DNA of 64,000 bases, taken from contig NZ_SIZW01000043.1 of assembly GCF_009866805.1 (NCBI RefSeq), forward strand, positions 620,001-684,000, in the 5' to 3' direction. A program made the position numbers and the translations under genes. Position 1 is the first letter of the stretch. Every line of letters begins with the position of its first letter. Shown here piece by piece: positions 28,608 through 36,960 of this stretch. The DNA comes from Schauerella aestuarii. GTDB lineage: Bacteria; Pseudomonadota; Gammaproteobacteria; Burkholderiales; Burkholderiaceae_B. The notes beneath the pieces were generated by a model that saw only the letters and a list, made by a program, of their open reading frames with translations, was not told the DNA's origin and did no database searches.

Positions 28608-29357
28608 ATGGATTTGGGATTGAACGACAAAGTGGCCATCGTGACCGGATCGGCGCGTGGTCTTGGAGCGGCGACGGCCAAGCGGTTGGCGCGCGAGGGC
28701 GCCCGCGTCGTCGTCACCGATATCAATGCCGATCTTGCGCAAGCGACGGCGCGTGAGATCAACGAAGAAGGCCTGAAGGCGCATTGCATCGTGGGCGACA
28801 TCACGCGCACGGCCGATGTGCAGGCCTTGGTCGACGAGACGATTGCGGTGTTCGGCGGCGTGCATGTGCTGGTGAATAACGCCGGCTTCCCGCGCGATGG
28901 GTTGATCACCAGGATGACCGATGACGACTGGGATCTGGTGCTGGATGTCATCCTGAAAGGCAGCTTTCTGACGTGCCGCGCCGTGATGCCGCACTTCATC
29001 GCCCAGCAGTGGGGTCGCATCGTCAATATCTCGTCGCGCGCCCATTACGGCAATCCGGGGCAGGCCAATTATTCGGCGGCGAAGGCCGGGATTATCGGCC
29101 TGACCAAGGCGTTGTCGCTGGAAGAGGGCCGCTACAACATCACCGTCAATGCCGTGGCGCCCGGCTTCATGGAAACCGAGATGGTGCAGTCTTTGCCCAG
29201 CTACGATCTGATCAAGGAAAAGGCGATCAAGTCGCAACCGATCCGGCGCGTGGGGCATCCCACCGATATCGCCGATGCGGTGGCGTTTCTCGCCTCGGAA
29301 TGTGCCAGCTTCATCACCGGCGAAACCTTGCATGTGACCGGTGGCCGCTATGGCTGA
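28608..29357 (+). CDS. SDR-family dehydrogenase, probable 3-hydroxyacyl-CoA dehydrogenase (FabG-like)
   Basis: The 249-residue classical SDR shows TGSARGLG at residues 14-21, the cofactor-selecting Asp in VVTDINADL, NNAG, the catalytic serine in NISSRAHYGN and YSAAK. D after beta-2 suggests NAD(H). FabG-like SDRs act on (R)-3-hydroxyacyl thioesters, matching the stereochemistry expected of the MaoC hydratase upstream. AGGAG at 28595-28599 supports ATG 28608 over GTG 28599. It is separated from the MaoC gene by 84 bases that contain the heptamer repeat, and overlaps the next gene by 8 bases. Confidence 0.9.
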   Translation: MDLGLNDKVAIVTGSARGLGAATAKRLAREGARVVVTDINADLAQATAREINEEGLKAHCIVGDITRTADVQALVDETIAVFGGVHVLVNNAGFPRDGLITRMTDDDWDLVLDVILKGSFLTCRAVMPHFIAQQWGRIVNISSRAHYGNPGQANYSAAKAGIIGLTKALSLEEGRYNITVNAVAPGFMETEMVQSLPSYDLIKEKAIKSQPIRRVGHPTDIADAVAFLASECASFITGETLHVTGGRYG

Positions 29358-30153
29358 AGACCGCGAATGGATACGCGTTGGCCGTCAGGGGTTCGTGGCG
29401 ATCGTGACGCTGGACAACGCCCCGCTGAACGTGGTCACGCTGGGCCTCACGCATGCCTTGGGCCGCACGCTCGATGCGTTGGCGGTAGACGATACCGTGC
29501 GCGCCGTGGTGTTGACCGGAGCGGGCGAACGGGCGTTTTGCGCGGGCTCGGATATCGGTGAGTTTCACGATCTGATGGCACCGGGCCAGGTGGTGCCGAA
29601 AAAGCTCGGCCGGCAGAATGAGATCTTCGCGTTTCTGGATCATTTTCCAAAACCGACCGTGGCTGCGGTGGCCGGTCTGGCCTTCGGCGGCGGGTTGGAG
29701 ATCGCCGCCTGCTGCGATCTGATCGTGATCGAGGACGTGTCGCGTCTGGCGTTGCCTGAAATCAAGCTGGGCGTGTTTCCCAGCAGTGGGGGCCCGCTGC
29801 GCGTGACGCGCCGCATCGGCGAGACGCGGGCCAAAGAGATGATGCTGTTGGGCGAACCCATCGATGCGGCGACCGCATTGGCGTGGGGACTGGTCAATCG
29901 CGTCGTGCCACAAGGGCAGAGTCTTGCCACTGCATTGCGGCTGGCCGAGACCTTGGCACAGCGCCCGGCGCGCGCCTTGGCGCTGTGCAAGCGCGCCATC
30001 GATCTGGCCCTGGATGGCTCGGAAGCCGACGCGATCCGGCAGTCGCTGGCGATGAGCGATCAAGCCTTCAGTTCGGACGAATGCAAGGAGGGCGTGCGCG
30101 CCTTCTTTGCCAAGCAATCCCCCGTATTCACGACGATCCCGCTGGGCCGATGA
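29350..30153 (+). CDS. Enoyl-CoA hydratase/isomerase family protein
   Basis: The 267-residue crotonase-fold protein has the oxyanion-hole segments AFCAGSDIGEF (near residues 58-68) and GLAFGGGLEIAACCDL (near 109-124), with one catalytic Glu in GGGLE and the second in LPEIKLGVFPSSGG. Both family glutamates are present, so hydratase activity is possible; the exact reaction (hydratase, isomerase or hydrolase) cannot be told. Its start overlaps the SDR stop by 8 bases. Having both this and a MaoC hydratase in one operon suggests two hydration steps or opposite stereochemistries. Confidence 0.88.
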   Translation: MAEDREWIRVGRQGFVAIVTLDNAPLNVVTLGLTHALGRTLDALAVDDTVRAVVLTGAGERAFCAGSDIGEFHDLMAPGQVVPKKLGRQNEIFAFLDHFPKPTVAAVAGLAFGGGLEIAACCDLIVIEDVSRLALPEIKLGVFPSSGGPLRVTRRIGETRAKEMMLLGEPIDAATALAWGLVNRVVPQGQSLATALRLAETLAQRPARALALCKRAIDLALDGSEADAIRQSLAMSDQAFSSDECKEGVRAFFAKQSPVFTTIPLGR

Positions 30154-30181
30154 GCCCGCTGGTGCGTCTTTGGAGAACAGC

Positions 30182-31378
30182 ATGAGAAGAGCAGCCATCG
30201 TATCCCCTTTGCGCACGCCCATCGGCGCATTTGGCGGAAGCTTGAAAAGTGTGCCCGTCGAAACCCTGGGCGCCACGGTTGCACGCGCGGTGGTCGAGCG
30301 AACCGGGCTGGATCCGGCCTTGATCGAAGATGTGGTGTTTGCCCATTCCTATGCCAATGGCGAAGTGCCGTGCACGGGTCGGTGGGTAGCGCTCGAGGCG
30401 GGATTTCCGGTTGACGTCCCGGGTATGCAACTCGACCGCCGCTGTGGCAGCGGCGTGCAGGCGATTGCGACCGCAGCCATGATGATCCAGAGCGGCGCGG
30501 CCGATGTCGTGATGGCAGGCGGTGTGGAGAGCATGAGCAATGTCGAGTATTACTCGACCTCGATGCGGTGGGGCGCACGCGCCGGCACGGTCAAGTTCCA
30601 CGACCGTCTGGAGCGTGGCCGGGAACGGTCGCAGCCCGAAAGCCGCTTTGGTCGCATCTCGGGCATGATCGAAACCGCCGAAAACCTGGCGCGCGACTAC
30701 GCCATCTCGCGCGAGCAAGCCGACGCCTTTGCGCTTAGCAGTCATCGCAAGGCAGCTCAGGCTTGGGCGCGCGGCACGTTTGCCGACGAGGTGGTGCCGG
30801 TGTCGGTGCCGCAGCGTCGCGGCGATCCGCTGGTATTCGCCACCGATGAGGGTATCCGTGGCGACCTGACGCTCGAGCAGTTGGCCGCATTGCGTCCGCT
30901 CATGAAAGACGGCGTAGTGACGGCCGGCAACGCGTGCCAGCAGAATGACGCGGCGGCAGCATGCCTGATCGTGGCCGAAGACAGGCTGGCCGAGTTGGGT
31001 CTGGAGCCCATCGGCTTTCTTTCGGGCTGGGCGGCGGCCGGTTGCGAACCCGCTGTGATGGGCATTGGCCCGGTGCCTGCCGTGCAGAAGTTGTTTCGCA
31101 AAACCGGGCTGTCGTTCAAGGACATCGATCTGGTCGAGCTTAACGAAGCCTTTGCCTGCCAGGCGCTGGCGGTATTGAAGGGCTGGGACTGGGACGACGT
31201 GGATCGCTTGAACGTCAACGGTTCGGGCATTTCGCTCGGCCATCCCGTAGGCGCCACCGGCGTGCGCATCATGACGACGCTGCTGCACGAGATGAAGCGC
31301 CGCAATGTGCGCTATGGGCTCGAAACGATGTGCATTGGCGGCGGGCAGGGCATTGCCGCGCTCTTCGAACGCGCTTGA
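30182..31378 (+). CDS. Thiolase (acetyl-CoA acetyltransferase family)
   Basis: The 398-residue thiolase carries the nucleophile cysteine in DRRCGSGVQAI near residue 89, the GHPVGATG histidine block around residue 350 and the second active-site cysteine in METMCIGGGQG (written here as ETMCIGGGQG). The usual NASG/NDGAA segment reads NACQQNDAAAA, an unusual variant. It would cleave a 3-oxoacyl-CoA with CoA to finish the cycle. It starts MRRAAIVSPLRTPIG at ATG 30182, 28 bases behind the hydratase gene. A degradative role fits the operon better than synthesis. Confidence 0.92.
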   Translation: MRRAAIVSPLRTPIGAFGGSLKSVPVETLGATVARAVVERTGLDPALIEDVVFAHSYANGEVPCTGRWVALEAGFPVDVPGMQLDRRCGSGVQAIATAAMMIQSGAADVVMAGGVESMSNVEYYSTSMRWGARAGTVKFHDRLERGRERSQPESRFGRISGMIETAENLARDYAISREQADAFALSSHRKAAQAWARGTFADEVVPVSVPQRRGDPLVFATDEGIRGDLTLEQLAALRPLMKDGVVTAGNACQQNDAAAACLIVAEDRLAELGLEPIGFLSGWAAAGCEPAVMGIGPVPAVQKLFRKTGLSFKDIDLVELNEAFACQALAVLKGWDWDDVDRLNVNGSGISLGHPVGATGVRIMTTLLHEMKRRNVRYGLETMCIGGGQGIAALFERA

Positions 31379-31388
31379 AGGAATCGCC

Positions 31389-32627
31389 ATGACCTATCCC
31401 ATGCTGGCACCGTTGCGCGTGATCGAGAGCTCGGCGTTTATTGCAGCGCCGCTGGCCGGCTTGACGCTGGCCCAATTCGGCGCCGATGTGATTCGCGTCG
31501 ATCTGATCGGCGGCGGTATCGACTATGGCCGCCTGCCGCTGATGCCTGGCGGGCGCAGCTTGTATTGGACCGGCTTGAACAAAGGCAAGCGTTCGATCGC
31601 CATCGATATTCGCCGGCCTGAAGGACGTGAGCTGATGCAGGCGCTGGTAACCGCTCCCGGACCCGACGCGGGCGTGCTGCTCACCAATATCGGCACACCG
31701 TGGCTGGCGCACGACGTGCTGCAGGCACGCCGCGACGATGTAATCACGTGCGTGATCCAGGGCAACGGCGACGGTTCTACGGCAGTCGATTACACCGTCA
31801 ACTGCGCCACTGGCTATCCCGCCACGACGGGCGGCGGCGACGTCACGCATCCGGTCAATCACGTGCTCCCCGCCTGGGATATCGCCTGCGCCTATCAAGC
31901 GGCGTTCGCCATCTCGGCGGCGGTGGATCGGCGGCGCCGGTTCGGCACGGGCGCGGCTTTGCAATTGGCCTTGTCCGATATGGCGTTCACGACGCTGGCG
32001 CATCTGGGTGTGCTGGCCGAAGCCGAACTGCTGGGCCAGGAGCGGCCATCCATCGGCAACCACATCTACGGCGCCTTTGGCCACGATTTTGGGTCGAGCG
32101 ATGGCAAGCGGGTGATGGTTGCCGCCATTTCGGCCGGGCAGTGGAAGGCATTGGTGAAGGCTTGCGACGCGGCGTCCGCCGTGGCGCAGCTCGAGGCCCG
32201 ATCGGGCGTGGATTTCATGCAGGAGGCCGCGCGCTACGCGGCCCGCGATACCTTGCTGGCCATCTTCGAGCCCTGGTTCGCTGCCCGGTCGTTTGCAACG
32301 ATTGCGGCCACCTTGGATGCGAACAAGGTGTGCTGGGGGCAATACCGCACCGTGGGCGACCTGCTGGCGCACGATGCTCGCGTCAATGTGGCCAACCCGG
32401 TGTTCGAGCGGGTGCAAACGGTGGGCGTGGGCGAACACCTGACGGCGGGATCGGCCGTGCGCTTAGGCGATGCCGGGCGCGAGCCGGTGCGGCCGGCGCC
32501 GCTCCTGGGTGCCGATACCGATGCGGTGCTCGCCACGGTGCTGGGACTGGACAGCGGGGCCATCGGGCGCTTGCACGACAGCGGTGTGGTGGCCGGGCCG
32601 GAGCGCGACCCGACGTCGATCGGCTAA
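31389..32627 (+). CDS. Class III CoA transferase (CaiB/BaiF; 2-methylfumaryl-CoA isomerase-like)
   Basis: The 412-residue protein has the class III fold signatures RVIESSAFIAAPLAGLTLAQFGADVIRVD at the start and WTGLNKGKRSIAIDIRRPEGR. The catalytic aspartate is probably in VLPAWDIACAYQ near residue 165. From memory, GGGIDYGRLP, DYTVNCATGYP and PVNHVLPAWD resemble the mesaconyl-CoA C1-C4 transferase (Mct) branch more than formyl-CoA transferase; this is not a database result. AAGGA precedes ATG 31389. It ends the operon and converges on cysW with 77 bases between. Confidence 0.87.
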   Translation: MTYPMLAPLRVIESSAFIAAPLAGLTLAQFGADVIRVDLIGGGIDYGRLPLMPGGRSLYWTGLNKGKRSIAIDIRRPEGRELMQALVTAPGPDAGVLLTNIGTPWLAHDVLQARRDDVITCVIQGNGDGSTAVDYTVNCATGYPATTGGGDVTHPVNHVLPAWDIACAYQAAFAISAAVDRRRRFGTGAALQLALSDMAFTTLAHLGVLAEAELLGQERPSIGNHIYGAFGHDFGSSDGKRVMVAAISAGQWKALVKACDAASAVAQLEARSGVDFMQEAARYAARDTLLAIFEPWFAARSFATIAATLDANKVCWGQYRTVGDLLAHDARVNVANPVFERVQTVGVGEHLTAGSAVRLGDAGREPVRPAPLLGADTDAVLATVLGLDSGAIGRLHDSGVVAGPERDPTSIG

Positions 32628-32704
32628 CGGCGATCAGTCACGTACTGGGGACGCGTCGTGAGGAATCGCCCGTCACACGCCGTTGGATTTAGCCGCCGAT
32701 CGCT

Positions 32705-33547
32705 TCAATGCGTCGGGCCCGAGGGCACCGCTGCCGGGCTGCCGGCGCGGTTGCCGCGCCATTGCATGACGGTCTTGATCACGAGCGTCAACAACGCCAT
32801 GCAGGCCAACAACGCGGCGGCGGTAAACGCGCCTACCGTTTTGTAGTCGTCGTTCAATTGCTCGATGAGCAGCGGCAGCGTTACCGTTTTGCCGCGAATC
32901 GCGCCCGACACCACCGATACCGCACCGAACTCACCGACTGCCCGGGCATTGGTGATCACCGTGCCATAGATCAGCCCCCATTTGATATTGGGTAACGTTA
33001 CCCGGCGAAAGATCTGCCAGCCGGTGGCGCCCAGCGTCAGGGCGGCATGTTCTTCCTCCGTACCCAGCGATTGCATCAGTGGGATCAGGATGCGCGCCAC
33101 GAAGGGCGAGGTGACGAAGATCGTGACCATCACGATGCCCGGCCACGCAAACATCAATTGCATATCGCGCGCGTAAAACCAGCTGCCTACCGCGCTCTCC
33201 AACCCGTACACGACCAGGTAGCACAGGCCTGCCACCACGGGGGAGGTGGCATAGGGGATGTCGATCAACGTCATCAGCAGCTTGCGGCCACGAAAGTCGT
33301 AGCGGGTGACGCACCACGCCATCAGGATGCCGAACACCAGGTTGACCGGGACCGTGATGACGGCCGCCAGCAACGTGAGCTGGATCGCCGCGATCATGTC
33401 GGGCTCGTGCAGATTGGCGACCAGCATGGCCCAGCCGCCCGACAGCGCGCGCGCAAAGATCAACGCCAGCGGCAGCACCAGCAACAGCAGTGCAGCGATC
33501 ACGGCGAGGGCCACGAGCAGCCATTGTTTGAACGATTGCGGTTTCAT
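32705..33547 (-). CDS. cysW: Sulfate/thiosulfate ABC transporter permease CysW
   Basis: CysW pairs with CysT to form the membrane channel for sulfate uptake. The 280-residue protein has about six membrane segments and the permease coupling loop EEEHAALTLGATGWQIFRRVTLPNI, with GAVSVVSGAIRGKTVTLPLLIEQL, a CysW hallmark. ATG 33547 begins MKPQSFKQWL one base after the CysT stop; the open frame continues upstream through a cysteine-rich stretch that is an artefact of cysT in another frame. cysA would be expected next, but the following genes are convergent. Confidence 0.95.
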   Translation of the reverse strand: MKPQSFKQWLLVALAVIAALLLLVLPLALIFARALSGGWAMLVANLHEPDMIAAIQLTLLAAVITVPVNLVFGILMAWCVTRYDFRGRKLLMTLIDIPYATSPVVAGLCYLVVYGLESAVGSWFYARDMQLMFAWPGIVMVTIFVTSPFVARILIPLMQSLGTEEEHAALTLGATGWQIFRRVTLPNIKWGLIYGTVITNARAVGEFGAVSVVSGAIRGKTVTLPLLIEQLNDDYKTVGAFTAAALLACMALLTLVIKTVMQWRGNRAGSPAAVPSGPTH

Positions 33548-33548
33548 C

Positions 33549-34385
33549 TCATACCCCCGGGCGCTGCCACGGCAGCAAACGGCCTTGCAGCACTTGCAGC
33601 AAGAACAGCAACAGCAACGAGGCACCCAGCACGACCGAGGCGATCGCCGAGGCCGCGGCGTAGTCGTATTCGGACAGCCGTACGAAGATCATCAGCGACG
33701 TGATCTCGGTTTTGTAGGGGATGTTGCCGGCAATCATCACCACGGCGCCGAATTCGCCCAGACTGCGGATGAAGGCTTGCGAAGCGCCCGTGAAGATAGC
33801 GGGCACGAGCGCAGGCAGGATCACGCGCCATGTGGTCTGCCAATCGTTGGCGCCCAACGTGTGCGAAGCTTCTTCATATTCCGGCCCCATCTCGGCCAGC
33901 ACGGGTTGCACCGAGCGCACCACGAAGGGCAGGCTGGTGAACACCATCGCGATCACCAATCCGGGAAAGGCGTACGACACCTTGATGCCGAACGGGGCCA
34001 GCCATTGGCCCACCCAGCCATTGGGCGCCAGCAGCACCGATAACGTCAGGCCCGCCACGGCGGTGGGCAAGGCGAAAGGCAAATCGACCAGGGCATCGAG
34101 CAGTTCGCGCCCGGGGAAACGGTAGCGCACCAGCACCCACGCCAGCAGCAATCCCACCACCAGGGCAATCAGGGTGGAGTAGGCCGCGCCTGTGAGCGTG
34201 ACGCGGTAACTGGCCACCACACGCGGATCGGTGACGGCGGCCAGGAACTGGGCGCCGGACATATTGCTCAGATAAGCGAGCAGTCCGGCCAAGGGCACCA
34301 GAATGACGAGCGTGATGAACAGGGCGCTCACGCCAAAGCTCAAGCCGAAGCCGGGCAGGGTGGGATGTTGTTTGAAGAACGACAT
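33549..34385 (-). CDS. cysT: Sulfate/thiosulfate ABC transporter permease CysT (CysU)
   Basis: The 278-residue inner-membrane protein has about six membrane segments. Family landmarks are PGFGLSFGVSALFITLVILVP near the start, DLPFALPTAVAGLTL and the coupling loop EYEEASHTLGANDWQTTWRVILP. Starting MSFFKQHPTLPGFG, it matches CysT in length. It is in one operon with sbp upstream and cysW downstream, one base apart from the latter. Confidence 0.95.
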   Translation of the reverse strand: MSFFKQHPTLPGFGLSFGVSALFITLVILVPLAGLLAYLSNMSGAQFLAAVTDPRVVASYRVTLTGAAYSTLIALVVGLLLAWVLVRYRFPGRELLDALVDLPFALPTAVAGLTLSVLLAPNGWVGQWLAPFGIKVSYAFPGLVIAMVFTSLPFVVRSVQPVLAEMGPEYEEASHTLGANDWQTTWRVILPALVPAIFTGASQAFIRSLGEFGAVVMIAGNIPYKTEITSLMIFVRLSEYDYAAASAIASVVLGASLLLLFLLQVLQGRLLPWQRPGV

Positions 34386-34412
34386 GCGAGAGGCGGAACC
34401 GGAAAATGCAAA

Positions 34413-34437
34413 TCGGCCGCCTGGGAAAGGCGGCCGA
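34413..34437 (-). promoter_or_regulatory. Intercistronic hairpin between sbp and cysT
   Basis: TCGGCCGCC (34413-34421) is fully complementary to GGCGGCCGA (34429-34437), a 9-bp GC-rich stem with a 7-base loop. On the minus strand it is followed by TTTGCATTTT. It may partially terminate or protect the sbp message, giving more binding protein than permease. Confidence 0.6.
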
Positions 34438-34470
34438 CCGCAGGGATCGAGGGTCGAGCGTTATCGCAGT

Positions 34471-35481
34471 TTAGCGGCCTTGCGCCAGCAACTGATCAAG
34501 GACGCCGCCGGAGGCGAAGTGCGTTTTGGAAATATCGTCCCACGCGCCCAGCACGTCCTGCGGATTGATCAGCTTGATGGCCGGGAATTGCTTGGCCGTT
34601 TCCTGCACGACCGCCTTGTCGTGCACGCGGTAGTAGAAGCTGGCCAGCAGTTTCTGGATCTCGGGGGTGTACAGATAGTTCAGATACGCCTCGGCCACCT
34701 TGCGCGTGCCTTTCTCATCGGCCACGCGGTCGACCACGGCTACCGGGAATTCGGCCAGCACGCTTATGGGCGGCACCACCACTTCGAGGCCCAATGCCTT
34801 GAATTCGTCGCTGGCGGCAATGTTGTTGACTTCGGATTCGAACGTCAGCAGCGCATCGCCCTGATTGTTTTGCGCGAAGGCAACCGTGGCGCCGCGCCCG
34901 CCGGTGGGGAAGCTCTCGACGTTCTTCAGCAGCTTGCCGACGAACGCGCGATTCTTGGCATCGTCGCCACCGAACTTCTCGTTGGCATACAGCCATGCGC
35001 CAAGATACGAATAGCGCGCATTGCCCGAGGTTTTAGGATTGGGGAACACCAGCTTCACGTCGTCACGCGTCAGGTCGTCCCACGTCTTGATCTGCTTGGG
35101 ATTGCCCTTGCGCACCAAAAACGCGATCGTGCTGTAGTACGGCGAGCTGTTGTTGGGAAACGCCTTCTGCCAATCCTTCTTGATCAAGCCGCGCTGCGCA
35201 AGTGTATCGACGTCGGTGATCTGGTTGAACGTGACCACGTCGGCTTTCAGCCCCTGCAGGATGGCTTGCGCCTGACGCGACGAGCCAGCGAACGATTGCT
35301 CGATATTCAGATCCTGGCCGGACTTGGCTTTCCAGTCGGCTTGAAACTTCGGATTGATGGCCGTGAACAATTCCCGCGCAATGTCGTACGACGTGTTCAA
35401 AATCGTTTGTTGCGCCGATGCGGGCGCCGCCGTCACGGTCGAGACTGCCAATGCGGACAGGGCGAGGATTCGCTTGATCAC
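34471..35481 (-). CDS. sbp: Periplasmic sulfate-binding protein
   Basis: Sbp captures sulfate (or thiosulfate) for the CysTW transporter. The 336-residue protein has a signal peptide ending ASAQQ, then the family blocks LNTSYDIARELFTAINPKF, FAGSSRQAQAILQGLKADVVTFNQ, NPKTSGNARYSYLGAWLYA and TGGRGATVAFAQNNQGDALLTFESE. GTG 35481 is chosen because GGAGAA lies 7 bases upstream and it begins VIKRILALSALAV; the upstream ATG at 35529 would spoil the signal peptide. Sulfate-regulated control by CysB is expected for the family but no site was identified. Confidence 0.95.
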   Translation of the reverse strand: MIKRILALSALAVSTVTAAPASAQQTILNTSYDIARELFTAINPKFQADWKAKSGQDLNIEQSFAGSSRQAQAILQGLKADVVTFNQITDVDTLAQRGLIKKDWQKAFPNNSSPYYSTIAFLVRKGNPKQIKTWDDLTRDDVKLVFPNPKTSGNARYSYLGAWLYANEKFGGDDAKNRAFVGKLLKNVESFPTGGRGATVAFAQNNQGDALLTFESEVNNIAASDEFKALGLEVVVPPISVLAEFPVAVVDRVADEKGTRKVAEAYLNYLYTPEIQKLLASFYYRVHDKAVVQETAKQFPAIKLINPQDVLGAWDDISKTHFASGGVLDQLLAQGR

Positions 35482-35691
35482 GTACTTCTCCAGAATGAAA
35501 TGGGCCGATGGCCTTGTGAGAGCGATCATGCCCGCGCACCTGGATGGGGCAAACTAACTTCTCGACTTATCCATATAACCAGAAGAAATGTAGGATTATT
35601 GTTTGATATCGGCTGGATGTAAGGTGATGATGTTTCGGGCGCGCCGTTTGCTCTCCCGTGCGCCTACTTCCGTTTTAGAAAAGGATGATTC

Positions 35692-36840
35692 ATGACAACG
35701 CTGTTCGACCCCGTGAAAGCTGGCGATATCGATCTGGCCAACCGCATCGTGATGGCGCCGCTGACGCGCAACCGTTCGCCGCGCGCCGTGCCGGCCCCCA
35801 TCACGGCCACCTACTATGAACAACGCGCGTCCGCCGGGTTGATCATCACCGAAGCCACGGCGATCACGCAGCAGGGTCAGGGCTATGCCGATGTGCCCGG
35901 ACTCTACAGCGACGAGCAACTGGCGGGCTGGAAGCACGTGACCGACAAGGTGCATGCCGCCGGTGGCAAAATCGTGGTGCAGTTGTGGCATGTGGGCCGG
36001 ATTTCGCATACCTCCCTGCAGAAGGATGATGGCAAGCCGGTGGCGCCGTCCGCGCTGCGCGCCAAGGCCAAGACTTACATCATCGAGGACGGCAAGGGCA
36101 AATTCGTGGAGACTTCCGAGCCACGCGCGCTGGAGATCGACGAATTGCCCGGGTTGGTCGAGGACTATCGCCGTGCCGCCCGGGCGGCGATCGACAACGG
36201 TTTCGACGGCGTGGAGATTCATGCGGCGAACGGTTACCTGATCGACCAGTTCCTGCGTTCGGGCAGCAACCATCGCACGGACGAATACGGCGGCGTGATC
36301 GAAAACCGCATTCGGCTCCTGGGTGAGGTGCTGGACGCCATCACGCAGGAGATCGGCGCAGGCCGCACGGGTATCCGCATTTCGCCAGTGACGCCGGCCA
36401 ACGATGCGTCGGATCCGGATGCACAGACGCTGTTCGAAGCCGTGGTGCAGAAGCTCGCCCAGTATCCCCTGGCTTACGTTCATATCATCGAAGGCGCCAC
36501 GGGTGGCGCGCGCGACTTCAAGCAAGGTGATACCCCCTTCGACTACGCCGCATTGCGCCGCGTCTATAAAGAGGCCGGCGGCCGCGCGCTGTGGATGGCC
36601 AATAACGGCTACGACCGTGCCCTGGCCTTGAAGGCGGTTGAGTCGGGCGAGGCCGATCTGATCGCATTCGGCAAGCTGTACATCGCCAATCCCGATCTCG
36701 TGCGCCGCCTGCGCGACGATGCTCCGATGAACGAACCCGATCAGACGACCTTCTACGGCGGGGGCGAGCATGGTTACACCGACTACCCCTTCCTGGCGGA
36801 TGGGAGCGGTCACGACGGCGTAGCCCAACGGGCCTCATAG
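35692..36840 (+). CDS. Alkene reductase, Old Yellow Enzyme family (NemA-like)
   Basis: This 382-residue FMN enzyme reduces activated C=C bonds or nitro esters with NAD(P)H. Landmarks are LANRIVMAPLTRNRS near residue 16, VQLWHVGRISH, the substrate-binding HAANGYLIDQFL (His and Asn near residues 182-185) and NHRTDEYGGVIENR. The C-terminus has the FMN phosphate loop in LIAFGKLYIANPDL and YTDYPFL, then an extra 13-residue tail. AAAGGA supports ATG 35692. It is divergent from sbp, separated by a 210-base AT-rich gap, and ends at a terminator. Confidence 0.93.
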   Translation: MTTLFDPVKAGDIDLANRIVMAPLTRNRSPRAVPAPITATYYEQRASAGLIITEATAITQQGQGYADVPGLYSDEQLAGWKHVTDKVHAAGGKIVVQLWHVGRISHTSLQKDDGKPVAPSALRAKAKTYIIEDGKGKFVETSEPRALEIDELPGLVEDYRRAARAAIDNGFDGVEIHAANGYLIDQFLRSGSNHRTDEYGGVIENRIRLLGEVLDAITQEIGAGRTGIRISPVTPANDASDPDAQTLFEAVVQKLAQYPLAYVHIIEGATGGARDFKQGDTPFDYAALRRVYKEAGGRALWMANNGYDRALALKAVESGEADLIAFGKLYIANPDLVRRLRDDAPMNEPDQTTFYGGGEHGYTDYPFLADGSGHDGVAQRAS

Positions 36841-36858
36841 CGCGATCGTTATGGAATG

Positions 36859-36890
36859 AGGGCGCACGGCTTGGTGCCGGGCGCCCTTTT
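36859..36890 (+). terminator. Terminator after alkene reductase
   Basis: AGGGCGC (36859-36865) pairs with GCGCCCT (36881-36887), extended inside by CGGC/GCCG around a TTGGT loop, with TTTT closing at 36890. Confidence 0.88.
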
Positions 36891-36960
36891 GTCATCCGAC
36901 TGGACGACCCCGTCCGATTCGGGCAGGGTAGGGGTTTTTCCTCATTCTTTGGGACATTCG

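Noticed and set aside
33547-33625. Cysteine-rich N-terminal extension of CysW
   Set aside because: It arises from reading the 3' end of cysT in another frame; the CysW family starts at the MKPQSFKQW methionine.
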